NCBI GenBank assembly: GCA_032871835.1
Contig: CM065301.1
Span: 14,587,291-14,651,290, forward strand
Direction: 5' to 3'
Length of the DNA: 64,000 nt
From: Dipteronia dyeriana
Lineage: Eukaryota > Streptophyta > Magnoliopsida > Sapindales > Sapindaceae
Positions 54,331 to 64,000 of the stretch are shown one piece after another (position 1 is the stretch's first letter; each line of letters opens with the position of its first letter). A model generated the notes under the pieces. The model saw only the letters and a list, made by a program, of their open reading frames with translations. It searched no databases and was not told the origin of the DNA. Both the position numbers and the translations under genes were made by a program.

Positions 54331-54366
<36 letters not shown>
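54331..54366 (+). repeat. Uninterrupted run of 36 G
   Basis: Thirty-six consecutive G on the plus strand (C on the transposase sense strand), in the presumed leader of the hAT transposase. A smaller G-rich tract (GGGTGGGGGTGGGGGGGGGG) is at about 53,936-53,954. The exact length is likely unreliable, because such tracts are hard to sequence and assemble. Confidence 0.9.
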
Positions 54367-54367
<1 letters not shown>

Positions 54368-54734
54368 ATTTATAGAATTGGTGTGGAGGGGTAATTTGGA
54401 AAATAAAAGAAAGAAAAAAAAACAATATGACCGTTGGGCGTTGGGAACAAAAAAGGAAGATGAACGGTCATCATCCTCCAACGCCCAACGGTCATTTAAT
54501 TTTTTTTTCTGAAATGCTGCCACGTGTCAGCATTTCATTGGTTGTTTTTTTTTTTAATTTCCAAACCGGCGGTTTTTTTAGTCAGTTTTTCATATCCCAT
54601 AACCGTAACCGTAACCGAACCGTCAGATCCGGTTTTGTAATCGACGGTTTCGGTTAGGGTTTCGGTTTCGGTTTCGGTTTCTAGAGACCGGTTTCGAACG
54701 GTTTAACCGAACCGTGGACACCTCTAGATGTAGC

Positions 54735-56539
54735 GTCCAGATATAGCTCAAATAAAAACTAAATTCATTAATGGGCAACGATGAACACCTTCAAAAGGAA
54801 AGAAAAAAAAAAGATAAATGGGAAACCCAGCCATCAGATTTCCTTACTTTGCTTCAAATGAGCGATGAATACCTAGTCGATTGAATTGTTGGTGGTAGAT
54901 TGGAAGTATATGGTATTGATTGTCTTTGATGGTTTTTTTTAGCTTTTGAAAGGATTTTAGTGTAATTTTGTTTCGTTAGAGATTATGTTTTTTTGGTACG
55001 ATTTTATTGTTTTGGTTGTTGGTGTGTGTGGTGTCGTTTTCGTCCGGTAGTGAAGGTCAATTTAGGTTTTTTAAAGAAAAATCGATATTCAATTTGGGTT
55101 TTGCTTTTTTTTTTTCAATAGAAAAAAATATAGAATACAGTAAGTAAAGAAATCAAATAACCTGTGATTCCGTGAACAGCTAACGTCAAGTTTTTATTAT
55201 TATTTTTATTAGTTTTTGTTTTTTTATAAGAAAAATGAAATTTTATTAGATTTATTTATAGATTATCCTTTTTATATGTCTTTAAAAGAAAAAAAAATAT
55301 TAAATAATTTAAAAATTAGAATATAAATACATCAGGGCGGTGCTACTGACTACTGAGCTGAGGAGGTGGCAAGTTGCAATAGCACCACTCATTTTTGTAT
55401 AGTAAATCATTCAAAAATTCCACATGGAAATGTGTGTGTATTAATGTGTATATATGTTTACACTAAATTTAACGAACATTCCTGTAGAATCACACTTGTT
55501 TTACTTGAAATTTGAAAATATACTGTTTGGTGAGAAGAAAATAGAATAAGGTGGTTGAAAATAACAAAAGTTAGAGAGGATACTTGATATACTTGTATTT
55601 GAATATAAGCATTATTCATGTTATATAAAGATTTTGATAACTAATCTTTCAGAATAATGAGCGGACGGTTGTTGTATTATTGGTTGTTAGTTTGACTTTA
55701 ATATTACATACTTTGGTATCAAAGTACTGTCCTAATGACACTTCATTGACAAGCCATGATAAGCTTTGTTGACTAGTATACATGTAATATCAGTGACAAG
55801 TGAGGAAGAAGGTGGATATCAGTCACTATGAACAGAGATAGAACCAGAAATTCAAATTTTAGGTGGCTATTATTACAACTAAATAAAAGGGCTAAAGTGA
55901 AAAAAAAATAAAGTAAAATTTAGTAACATTTTTATAATTTTCTAATATGAGTTTTAGAGTTTTGTTTAGGAAATGGGGTCAATAGGTCCGGAAAGTAACT
56001 CTTAATATAAGGGAGAAGTTTCCCTATATTTTAAGATTTTTTAAATAAATACAAAACTTGAATATCTAGAATCTCTTGGGTTATTATGAGTGGATGTATA
56101 TCAAAATAACGGAGTTTGATAGGAAGTGTTTGGTGCATGAACAAGGAAGGAAGAAGCAGATTTATCATGCAAGGAATGGGCAAGTACAAGCAGAACGAAA
56201 CCAAGGGAGAGGAGGCAAAGGGGGACAGGTAGTGAGGGGGGGCCCTGTGACCTACTGACCTGTGTTGTATTGAAAAACAAGACAGCTATGACAATCCAAA
56301 TGAATCCCAAACATTGAGCCGTTGTTACTGGGCCCCCACCTCGTGCCCTTCTTCAACCCTCTCTTCCTCTCCTATATGTTTGTTTCTTTGATTGATTGAC
56401 TCATTCACTGGGATGTACTGGCATCTATCTATTCAATTATGGAGCAACTTCCTTTTTCTATTCTACCCTTTTTTATATATCATCCCCTCCTCTCTTCTCT
56501 ATTTCCTCATCTCACCCTTTTCGATAAATTATGTCATTC

Positions 56540-56582
<43 letters not shown>

Positions 56583-57570
56583 TGACAAATGAAATAGAAT
56601 AATGTAACTACCGTCCAACATGACTTGATGATACTAATTTTTAGAAAATAATTTTAACGTAACATGGGGGCATATGGATTACAATGTTAGAAGTGTCTCT
56701 TGTACAATATTATAGATCAAACACAACAAATTCAAGCATAGTTTACAACGAACTAGTCAAAGTTAGTGATGTATTGAGAGACACCATCACATACTTACAA
56801 GTAATGTAAGACACAATATCATATCAAGTCTAATAAAGTTATGTTGTCCGGTTGTTATTATTTTTTGGAATAGACTTGACCGATAAAGAAAGAATTCAAA
56901 TAATTTCTCGAGAATTGAGAAGCATAGAGAAGGAAACAAAAATCTAACTTTGATAAGATTTAAAAATGATTGGAGGAAGGCTTAATAATTAACTGAAATG
57001 AAAAGAGAAGAAAGGAAGAATGGCATTGGCGTAGGAAATAAGGTAATAATGAAAGAGATAAGGGGTTGAAAAAGAAAATTATGGTAGAGACTAGAGAAGA
57101 AGGGAGACCAAAATGAAGAAAAGTGAAGATTGTTGTAGCCGTTGATTTACACATGCACGTCCCTGATTGAATGCAATTTGCTCACGTGTACGCCACGTCT
57201 ATTTCTCGTCTTTTTATCAACCAATACGCAACACCATTAATATGTCTGTCTGTCTATCTATCTCTCTCTCTCCTCTGCTTTTTCTTTCTTTTCCCTCTTT
57301 ACATTTCTGAATCAAAGCAGCAATAACAAGTAACAGCAATCTACTCCGATATAGAAAATTCTTCGAATTCAAAATCATTTCATCAACATTCCATTTTCGA
57401 CACCTTTTTTTTTTAAAAAAATAATAATTTGTTTATTTGTGATTTTTAGACTGGTTAATAATAAAAACACCCCAGAATAAGAATCTTTGATTGTTAACTT
57501 TTTTTTTCTTCATTGAGGAATTCTAGGCAACGAATTTGGACTTAAACCAAAAGGAAAGCTGGTCAATCTA
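54735..57570. other. Long intergenic region, no gene seen
   Basis: AT-rich. A TTGGTATCAAAG at about 55,712, resembling the primer binding site of the gypsy family, follows ~200 bases that could be an old LTR end, but no partner LTR or gag is visible. An (ATT)n microsatellite of about 48 bp is at 56,536-56,583. A GC-richer stretch at 56,150-56,360 contains a short open frame (56,076-56,258) of no recognisable family. Confidence 0.45.
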
Positions 57571-57582
57571 ATTTATATACTT
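57571..57582 (+). promoter_or_regulatory. Possible TATA box of the coiled-coil gene
   Basis: TTTATATACTTT at about 57,571 is the best TATA-like element upstream of the start at 57,863, giving a leader of ~260 bases. CT microsatellites at 57,241-57,280 lie further upstream. No other element is claimed. Confidence 0.35.
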
Positions 57583-57862
57583 TACTTACATATACATACT
57601 GCATACGCCACTTGTTGTCATTCATAATCAAATCTCCTTCTCTCCCTCTTTTTCCTTTTCCAAATCTTGCAAAATCTTTGAAAATGGGTCACCACTCATT
57701 TCCAGTATTTTTTTACTAGTCTTTGATTCACATCATCACCACCCACCTCTGCTTCTTTTTCATTTTTAAACTCTAGCTGTTTTAGAAGCTTGTTAAAAGC
57801 CAAAAACCCTCTACATATCTTTTTGAAATTATTAAGTGATTTGACAGTCACAGTCAGAGAGA

Positions 57863-60410
57863 ATGTCATGGCAGAACCAGAACATCATAGAGGGAAAAAG
57901 TAAAAGTAGTAGCAGTAGTAGAGGTCTAAGCAAGATCAGAAAGCGAGGCTGCTCATCATCTTCATCGTCTTCATTGGTCCAAAAATACAGATTCAAACGT
58001 GCAATTTTGGTGGGAAAGAGAGGTGGGTCGACTACACCAGTGCCTACATGGAAAACAAGTGTAATAAAATCACCTCCTCCTCCTTCTTCCTCTGCGGTGC
58101 CGATTACAGAGAAACAACTGCCCAAGTCTACGCTGCTGCAGCCGGGAATTAAAGCCAAGGAAATGTCCCTTTCGGCACGAAAACTTGCTGCTACTTTGTG
58201 GGAAATCAACAAAATCCCATCACCGAAAGTGAACAAAGATTTGGATTCTACAAGGGAGAAGAAAGATTTGAGAAGCAGAGAGAGGGTTTTGAGAGGTTCT
58301 GTTTCTGCTACTCTGCCTCCACATTTGTCAGATCCATCTTATAGTCCAATTTCAGAGGTGGGATATGTTACTTCTACTATATATATACACTGAAAACTGA
58401 ATTATGTTTTCGTAGTTGAAATGTTAATGTATGTTTGTTGTTCATTGCATTATGCAGACAATGGATCGAACGAGAGGTAGTGTTCGGAGAACAAGAACAT
58501 CAGTTGTCTCACACAAGCTTCAAGTGGCTGATAACAATTTGGGAGCGTTGGATTCTCTTAGCAATGCTAGTTTGATGGAGGTAGATGACAAACTATAATT
58601 AAATGGCATGGTTTGGGTGTTTTTTGAAAGATAAAAAACATAATATCACGACAGATAAATTATGATGAAAAAGATTCTAATGATGTCTCTAAAAAATGGC
58701 CCATTTTCCATGAACATGGAAAGCGACCTCTTACATTTTTTGTTTCCAAATCTTACAGAAATTATTAGATAGGATTATAACGTTGCTTATCTCCTCAGGT
58801 CATTTCAAGTCTTGATTGTTCTCGTAATGGGACCCATCTAAACCATGACAGTTTTGATCGAGACGAAACTAATTTTTTTTTCCTATGAATTATAAGCTTG
58901 CGGTACATAAATCTGATTGAAACTTGAGAATTTTATCAAAACATTTTTCGGATGCTTGGGTTGCTCTATTGAGAGCAAGTTGGAAGATGAAATGTATGCT
59001 GATCTAAAAACTAAAATGCAGATAGAAGCTTCTCGAGGCAAGACTCACAATGGATGCATGATCGGAAGTAAGAGCCGTTTGAAGGATGTTAGTAATGGCC
59101 TGACTGCATCCAAAGAACTCGTGAAAATTCTGAATCATGTTTGGGGTGCTCAAGACCAGCATATGTCGAGCAAATCCCTCTTTTCGGCTCTAAAGTCTGA
59201 GCTTGATCGAGCTCATATCCAGGTTGATCAATTGATCAAAGAGCAGCGGTCTAATCACAATGAGATTGAGTACCTAATGAAGCTTTTCGCAGAAGAGAAG
59301 GCAGCTTGGAAAAGGAAGGAGCGAGACAGGATTCGTAATGCCATAACATGCATAGCAGAAGAGCTTGAGATAGAGAAGAAACTTAGAAGACAAACAGAGA
59401 GATTAAACAAGAAGCTTGGAAAAGAATTGGCGGAGACAAAGGCATCTCTATCGGAGGCAACAAAAGAACTTGAGAGCGAGAAGAGAGCAAAAGATATATT
59501 GGAGCAAGTCTGCGATGAGTTAGCAAGAGGCATAGGAGAAGACAGAGCTGAGGTAGAAGAAATGAAAAGACAGTCGGTTAAAGTTAGGGAAGAGGTTGAA
59601 AAGGAGAGGGAAATGCTTCAACTTGCTGATGTGTTGCGGGAAGAGAGAGTTCAGATGAAACTTTCAGAGGCTAAGTACCATTTCGAAGAGAAAAATGCAG
59701 TTGTGGAAAGGTTAAGATATGAGCTCGAGACCTACTTGAGAAACACAACAGGCGAAGAAAATGGTGAAATGTCTCCGAATTTCGATAGAATCAAAGATCT
59801 CGAAGCTTATTTGAAGAAAATCCAATTCGGATCATATGAAGACGGGGAGAAAAATGGCAATCAAGGGGAACTAGTTGATGGAGAAGGAGATGACTCGGGT
59901 GACAGTGATCTGCATTCCATTGAATTAAACATGGACAACAACAGCTGGAGCTACAAGTGGAGTTATGCTTATGGAAATGGAGCTCAAGACGATTCAAAAA
60001 GGGCGTCGTTTGATAAAGGAATTCAAGGGAGGAAATCTATTGAAAAAATTCAATGGGGGAAAATTTGCTTGGAAAGAGGAACTTCAAATAATGGTATGGA
60101 TCAAGACTCGAAAACTAAGAGTCAGGAACATTCAGGCGAGTTTGACAAGGAAAGATTAGCGGAGATCATTTCACAAATGGAAAACGAAGATCATGGGGAT
60201 GAAATCAAGAGATATAGATCGATTAAGAGTCTCAGAGACCATATATTATCCGGTTCTAAAATGTCGTTGCTCCAGAGTTTTTCGAGTCCAACACAACAAT
60301 GGGGGCAATCATTGCCTTTGCAGGATGGTGGAAATGCAGATCTTCAAGAAAATGAAGGTGATGGATTAAAGTGTAAGCCAGTAGAAGGAAGAGGAGAACG
60401 CAGGAGTTGA
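57863..60410 (+). CDS. Coiled-coil protein, At5g41620 / At1g50660-like (three or four exons)
   Basis: Exon 1 (57,863-58,357) encodes a Ser/Lys-rich start, RAILVGKRGGSTTPVPTWK and the family hallmark LSARKLAATLWEINKIPSP. Exon 2 (58,458-58,580) is in phase and ends LSNASLME. The last exon is open to 60,410 and contains SRLKDVSNGLTASKELVKILNHVWG, then ALKSELDRAHIQVDQLIKEQR and a long coiled coil of about 200 residues (AEEKAAWKRKERDRIRNAI … EEVEKEREML), followed by a charged tail. This order is that of the plant family of At5g41620 and At1g50660, which also includes BRANCHLESS TRICHOME. The function is unknown, with a cytoskeletal or vesicle role suspected only from the coiled coil. The acceptor of the last exon is unresolved: one at 58,799 leads into a stop at 58,889, so a small extra exon or an acceptor near 58,970 is needed. 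Confidence 0.88.
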
Positions 60411-62718
60411 ACAAGTTGAAGACGATAAATGTGATTTGATGCAATGCTTGCCTTGCCTTGCCCTGAAAAAACTTTCCAAGGGCGCATATGTTTGTTGATT
60501 AATTGACCAATATCAAAGAGCAATATGTAAATACAACATTTATACATACAAGGCTACGAGGATCTGGTAAAAACGTATCGGTTCAACAAGGCCTGTAATG
60601 ACAACTTGAGAGCTTTTTTGCGGTATGCGTTCTTCCCTATGTTTTCAAGGTTTTTTCATTTTCTTTTTCCTTTTACAATTACAATTAATCGGATATTTTT
60701 AGGGAGGAGAACATGACTCGAACCCATAAAGGTGTGAGAGATATGCTACTTGACCAACCTCGTATTCTCGATATGTTTTTAAGTGTAGAGTAACATTTTG
60801 TCAACTTCATTGAGATCCAATTCTATCATAAATATACTGTATCTATATTTAGATTCTTAAATTTTAAGTCCGTTTTGAGCGGATATAAAGTACTATTGTA
60901 AGCAGCAGTTGCTTCACTTGAGTTAAACTACAATTGAGATGGAGATTTTAATGAATGTTTCTACTTGTTACTTCTTCTTTTTTTCTTTTTTTATAATTTA
61001 CTATATATTTTTTAATTTTTATCATTAAATAATTTAATTTAAAATTCAAATGGACAAATTGCCATTGAGCTGTTAAAATCTTAACGTAGGTCAATTGAAG
61101 ACATGGGAAGTTAGTGCAATTTTTACCAAAATTTGTCTATGCTTGTAATTTGGTCTAATGTCAGTTGTTTGTGCAATGGTACCCAGATTTTAACACAACC
61201 CTTCCAAAAATACCCTTTCAATTACACAAATTACAATAATTATTAAAATTAAAAATAAAGATGACATATTTCTATTACTTATCGTCAAAGGACGCCACTG
61301 GCCACATTATTTTTTGATAAAAATATTTATCTAATTAATTTTGATATTTTAAACATAATTTGTTTAATTAATATTTTTTTTTAAATAAGGCTGATTAATG
61401 TTCTTAAATATTAATTGAATTAAATCTAAACTAAAAAAATATCATATATATTTGGACAAATTAATTATTCTAACACAAATATATCAATTAAAAATTAAAA
61501 GTTTATAAATATCTCATTTTCCATTACCCATTATAAATTCAAGAAAAAATAAAAACCTACCTTAGAATATCATAAAAGATCTATACCAAATTTTAAAAGC
61601 ATCCAAATACCAAATCTTAGGTGAAGTCCATAAAATTTCCTCTTATAAGAATTATCACACGCATAAAAATTCTTCCAAACCAAAATCCCCTAAATTCATG
61701 AGATGAATTGATAATTTGATATTAATCCACTTTCAAAAAAAAAAAAAAGAATTGATATTAATCCAAATACAATAATACATGCATTGCATGGATATTTGTA
61801 AAATAATTATTGAAATGCATGATAGGCCAGCGCAGGAGGTAGGCCAATTACGAATTTTGTATAATGTCTTCCATAATTGAGTCATTGTCATTTGTCAACC
61901 ATGTGGATTTATGCTAACATGTCAAGTATGTTAAAACAAATAAAGGCTTCAACATGTTCACTGAATATTTGGCTCCAACTTCTTCTGCATTGTTCTTTTC
62001 ATCTGTTTATTTCCACTAAATTAGAAGTCATTTTCGTCTTTTCTTCCTCAGGTATTCATATACCATACTACAAAGTATTCTACTCTCAAAGATAAACAAA
62101 AACCTAATAACCTCTGACAAGGTAACTCAAACCACAAACCCAGATCTAAACTTGAAATAGGGCATCCATGCCTGGGTATGCTTGAGTTTTGAAACTCGGG
62201 TATCGTATAACCGGTTATATACCCAGAATTCAGTTTGAATTGTTCACTGTTATTAATCAGGTCAATCAACTCCTACTGTGACTTGAAACATCAGCACCTG
62301 ATACATGGGCACTTTACATGGCAACACTATCAATGCCAGAATATAACTTATATTATATTTAGCTACACGGCCAACACCACTCAAACGGAATGATCACGCA
62401 AAAATAATGGCCAGGAAAAAGTAGTCATGCAGTAGATATTTATTAAGTAATTTTTTGAGCAACATTTACACAATCAATTTTCTTTTACATTAACTGCAGA
62501 AATAAGAAAAACAACACAAGCATGACTGCACGAATTTACAAATAACATGTAACACCAATTTACATGTTCCAGATAGTATTGAAGTTTCAATTATTAAGAC
62601 ACTCGTCCAAATAAGATTAACAGAACGGTAATTATACATCTGACCTCAGTGGTGACGATGGTCTTAGATCAGCATTTATCCGGTAAGTACTGCATAACTC
62701 GGCATTCGCTGGACACAA
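60411..62718. other. Intergenic region, possible tRNA-derived SINE fragment
   Basis: 60,411-60,600 is the 3' UTR of the coiled-coil gene. At about 60,700-60,775 the minus strand reads GAGGTTGGTCAAGTAGC then GGGTTCGAGTC, an A-box/B-box pair about 40 bases apart that may be a SINE head or degenerate tRNA. The rest is very AT-rich. Two short palindromes (62,184-62,197 and 62,206-62,219) are noted below. Confidence 0.35.
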
Positions 62719-62870
62719 CTATTTGTGTGGACCTTCTGGTTTCAGAGGTGCTGATGTAAAAGTAACTGGCGTTGCAGGATGATCCCTCACAATCAAGCTC
62801 AGGACCTCAGGTCTAGAATAATGCCCAACCACATCAAAGTCAAACTTTGCCCGTGCTATTTCTCCAAGAT
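62719..62870 (-). CDS. Nitrilase (NIT4-like), last exon only
   Basis: On the minus strand an exon opening after TGCCCAG (acceptor at 62,871) encodes [20 protein letters not shown], then [20 protein letters not shown] and a short tail ending in TAG at 62,719. This is the C-terminus of plant nitrilases and is closest in pattern to NIT4, the beta-cyanoalanine hydratase/nitrilase of cyanide detoxification. The catalytic Glu-Lys-Cys part is upstream. I could not find the preceding exon (expected to end near ISADLD) in 62,871-64,000, so the last intron is longer than 1.1 kb or this is an isolated exon. Confidence 0.78.
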
Positions 62871-64000
62871 CTGGGCACCATTGATAATTTGCAGAATCAG
62901 AGTTCACTCTCATAACAGCGAAGAAACATTGCCAAAAAAAAAAATTAAGAAAATCTTAACGCAGGACAACTAAATTTTTCCAAGCATGGTTTGCTCGAAT
63001 CAGACCAGGTCATGTCTGTAGGAAGACAAGCAAATAGATGAAACTTTTAACTGGTCCAGTTCAAAAAGAAATTTTATGGTTAGGCCCAGGGGAACTATAG
63101 CAAGAGGACTCGTACACACATACAGATAAATTGATAAACAAACACACAGGGTAAGATAAACACACATCCATTAAACTATGCTACTTCAAAGCAATCAGAA
63201 CTTGAACTATAATGTTAACAGCCTAAATGAGAATGTACAATGTTTGTCTGTCAGTACCCTCCCTGACAGCCTGACAGAACGATGATGTTTTGGAGTGGTC
63301 TCCAACAGTCAATGCAAATTAGTTTATGTTTTCCAGATGGCCACAACTAGATACTATGTAAGTTGTTCAAACACTGATTTGGAGAATGCAGATTTACCTT
63401 ATTTCAGTTAAGTTACGAAGGTTCATTGAAGAATGAAAAAAATGTTTCTAAAATTTCATTGTTTACAGGTATATTTTGTTATAAACATGTTTCTTGCAGA
63501 ATACTCTTAAAATAGGGAAATAAATTTATGGTAATAATATGTTGTTAGCTGTAAGGCTTTAATGCTTGATTTTGATGATAACAAACAATTGATGAAGTTC
63601 AAGTACTAATTTTGTTTGAGTTGAAATGTGTATAGTAAAGTTTCAACCGTAGTTGAAATATATCAAAAGGCAACATGCAATATATAACACTTTGAGGTAT
63701 TCATCTACATGCATGGAGACGTAACACATCAAGCTTTTGAATGTCAAAGGGATGATTTTATTAAAGCTTGAAGGAAAGAAGACTAGTTTTAGGCTTATTA
63801 TTTTGATATATTATAAACTAGTCTTCTTGTTGGATGTGATGTGAACGACTTGGCTCAAGTGACTTAGTTTGGACCTTAGGATCCTTTAATCATGTTTACC
63901 CTATCATCGTGGTAGAAATCCAAAGGGGAGAGTTATAATATGTGTGTGGCTTTCCACACTTATCTCCTAATCTCCCACACAGTGACTTTCACACTTTTCA
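62871..64000. other. Putative nitrilase intron with an LTR-like stretch at the window end
   Basis: No exon is visible. From about 63,541 the sequence (GCTTGATTTTGATGATAACA … AGACTAGTTTTAGG…) resembles plant LTR sequence, but no ends can be identified inside the window. This is a low-confidence reading. Confidence 0.3.

Larger units (their letters stand above)
51016..54726 (-). mobile_element. hAT element (3.7 kb) with transposase pseudogene
   Basis: Terminal repeats TAATGGTGTCCACGGTTCGG (left) and, reversed, TAGAGGTGTCCACGGTTCGG (right). The 8-bp duplication GATGTAGT (51,008-51,015) / GATGTAGC (54,727-54,734) is typical of hAT. Both subterminal zones are packed with CGGTTTCGGTT repeats. The single gene is on the minus strand. 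The left subterminal zone also holds a T run (51,260-51,279). Confidence 0.93.

Noticed and set aside
55500..55730. Complete LTR retrotransposon at a TTGGTATCAAAG site
   Set aside because: Only a primer-site-like motif is visible; no paired LTR, gag or target duplication could be found.
56076..56258. Small basic, Gly/Gln-rich protein gene
   Set aside because: 60 codons, no family resemblance, no promoter or conserved context; likely chance in a GC-richer patch.
60700..60775. Functional tRNA gene on the minus strand
   Set aside because: A and B box-like motifs are present but no full cloverleaf or acceptor stem can be folded; a SINE fragment fits better.

Overview
The window is nuclear DNA of a flowering plant, most likely a eudicot: introns are GT-AG, codon use is plant-like, and the host genes are plant-specific (photosystem I subunit PsaO, a CFB-type F-box protein, an At5g41620-like coiled-coil protein, and the last exon of a NIT4-like nitrilase). 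The species cannot be fixed from the sequence. The intergenic DNA is AT-rich and most of the window consists of transposable elements.

Layout. 1-2,986: 3' part of a Mutator-like element (MULE copy 0), transposase on the minus strand. 4,368-5,411: intronless F-box gene. 6,536-8,810: decayed LINE. 8,864-22,525: nest of Ty3/gypsy LTR elements of one family group. Most copies keep LTRs and gag but no pol, and four LTRs alternate with three gag regions in the same (minus) orientation. Two solo LTRs (13,964-16,196 and 16,996-18,002) and a non-autonomous hAT element (9,833-12,145) sit inside this nest, and paralogous copies act as empty-site controls for them. 22,861-24,710: non-autonomous MULE with a perfect 9-bp target duplication. 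25,157-26,965: PsaO gene in four exons, with an antisense tRNA-Gln and a MITE in its third intron. 28,474-30,550: a fold-back element and a truncated copia element.

30,687-50,180 is the centrepiece: two KI/Kaonashi-type MULEs of about 8.9 kb in opposite orientation. Each has its own target-site duplication and carries two convergent genes, a DUF1985/Ulp1-like cysteine protease gene and a MuDR-type transposase gene. In both genes of both copies the 5' intron consists largely of a degenerate ~20-bp array built on TCGAGC plus a T-tract. All three transposase copies in the window carry a stop at the same codon. Between the two elements lies a smaller fold-back element with TIR-like sequence related to the MULE ends, itself split by a MITE with a TTA target duplication.

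51,016-54,726: hAT element with 8-bp target duplication, a frameshifted BED/hATC transposase and a 36-nt G tract. 57,863-60,410: coiled-coil gene. 62,719-62,870: terminal exon of a nitrilase gene on the minus strand, whose remainder is not visible. Host genes look intact as far as they can be followed. Nearly all transposon genes are broken, so this is a repeat-rich island between dispersed single-copy genes.
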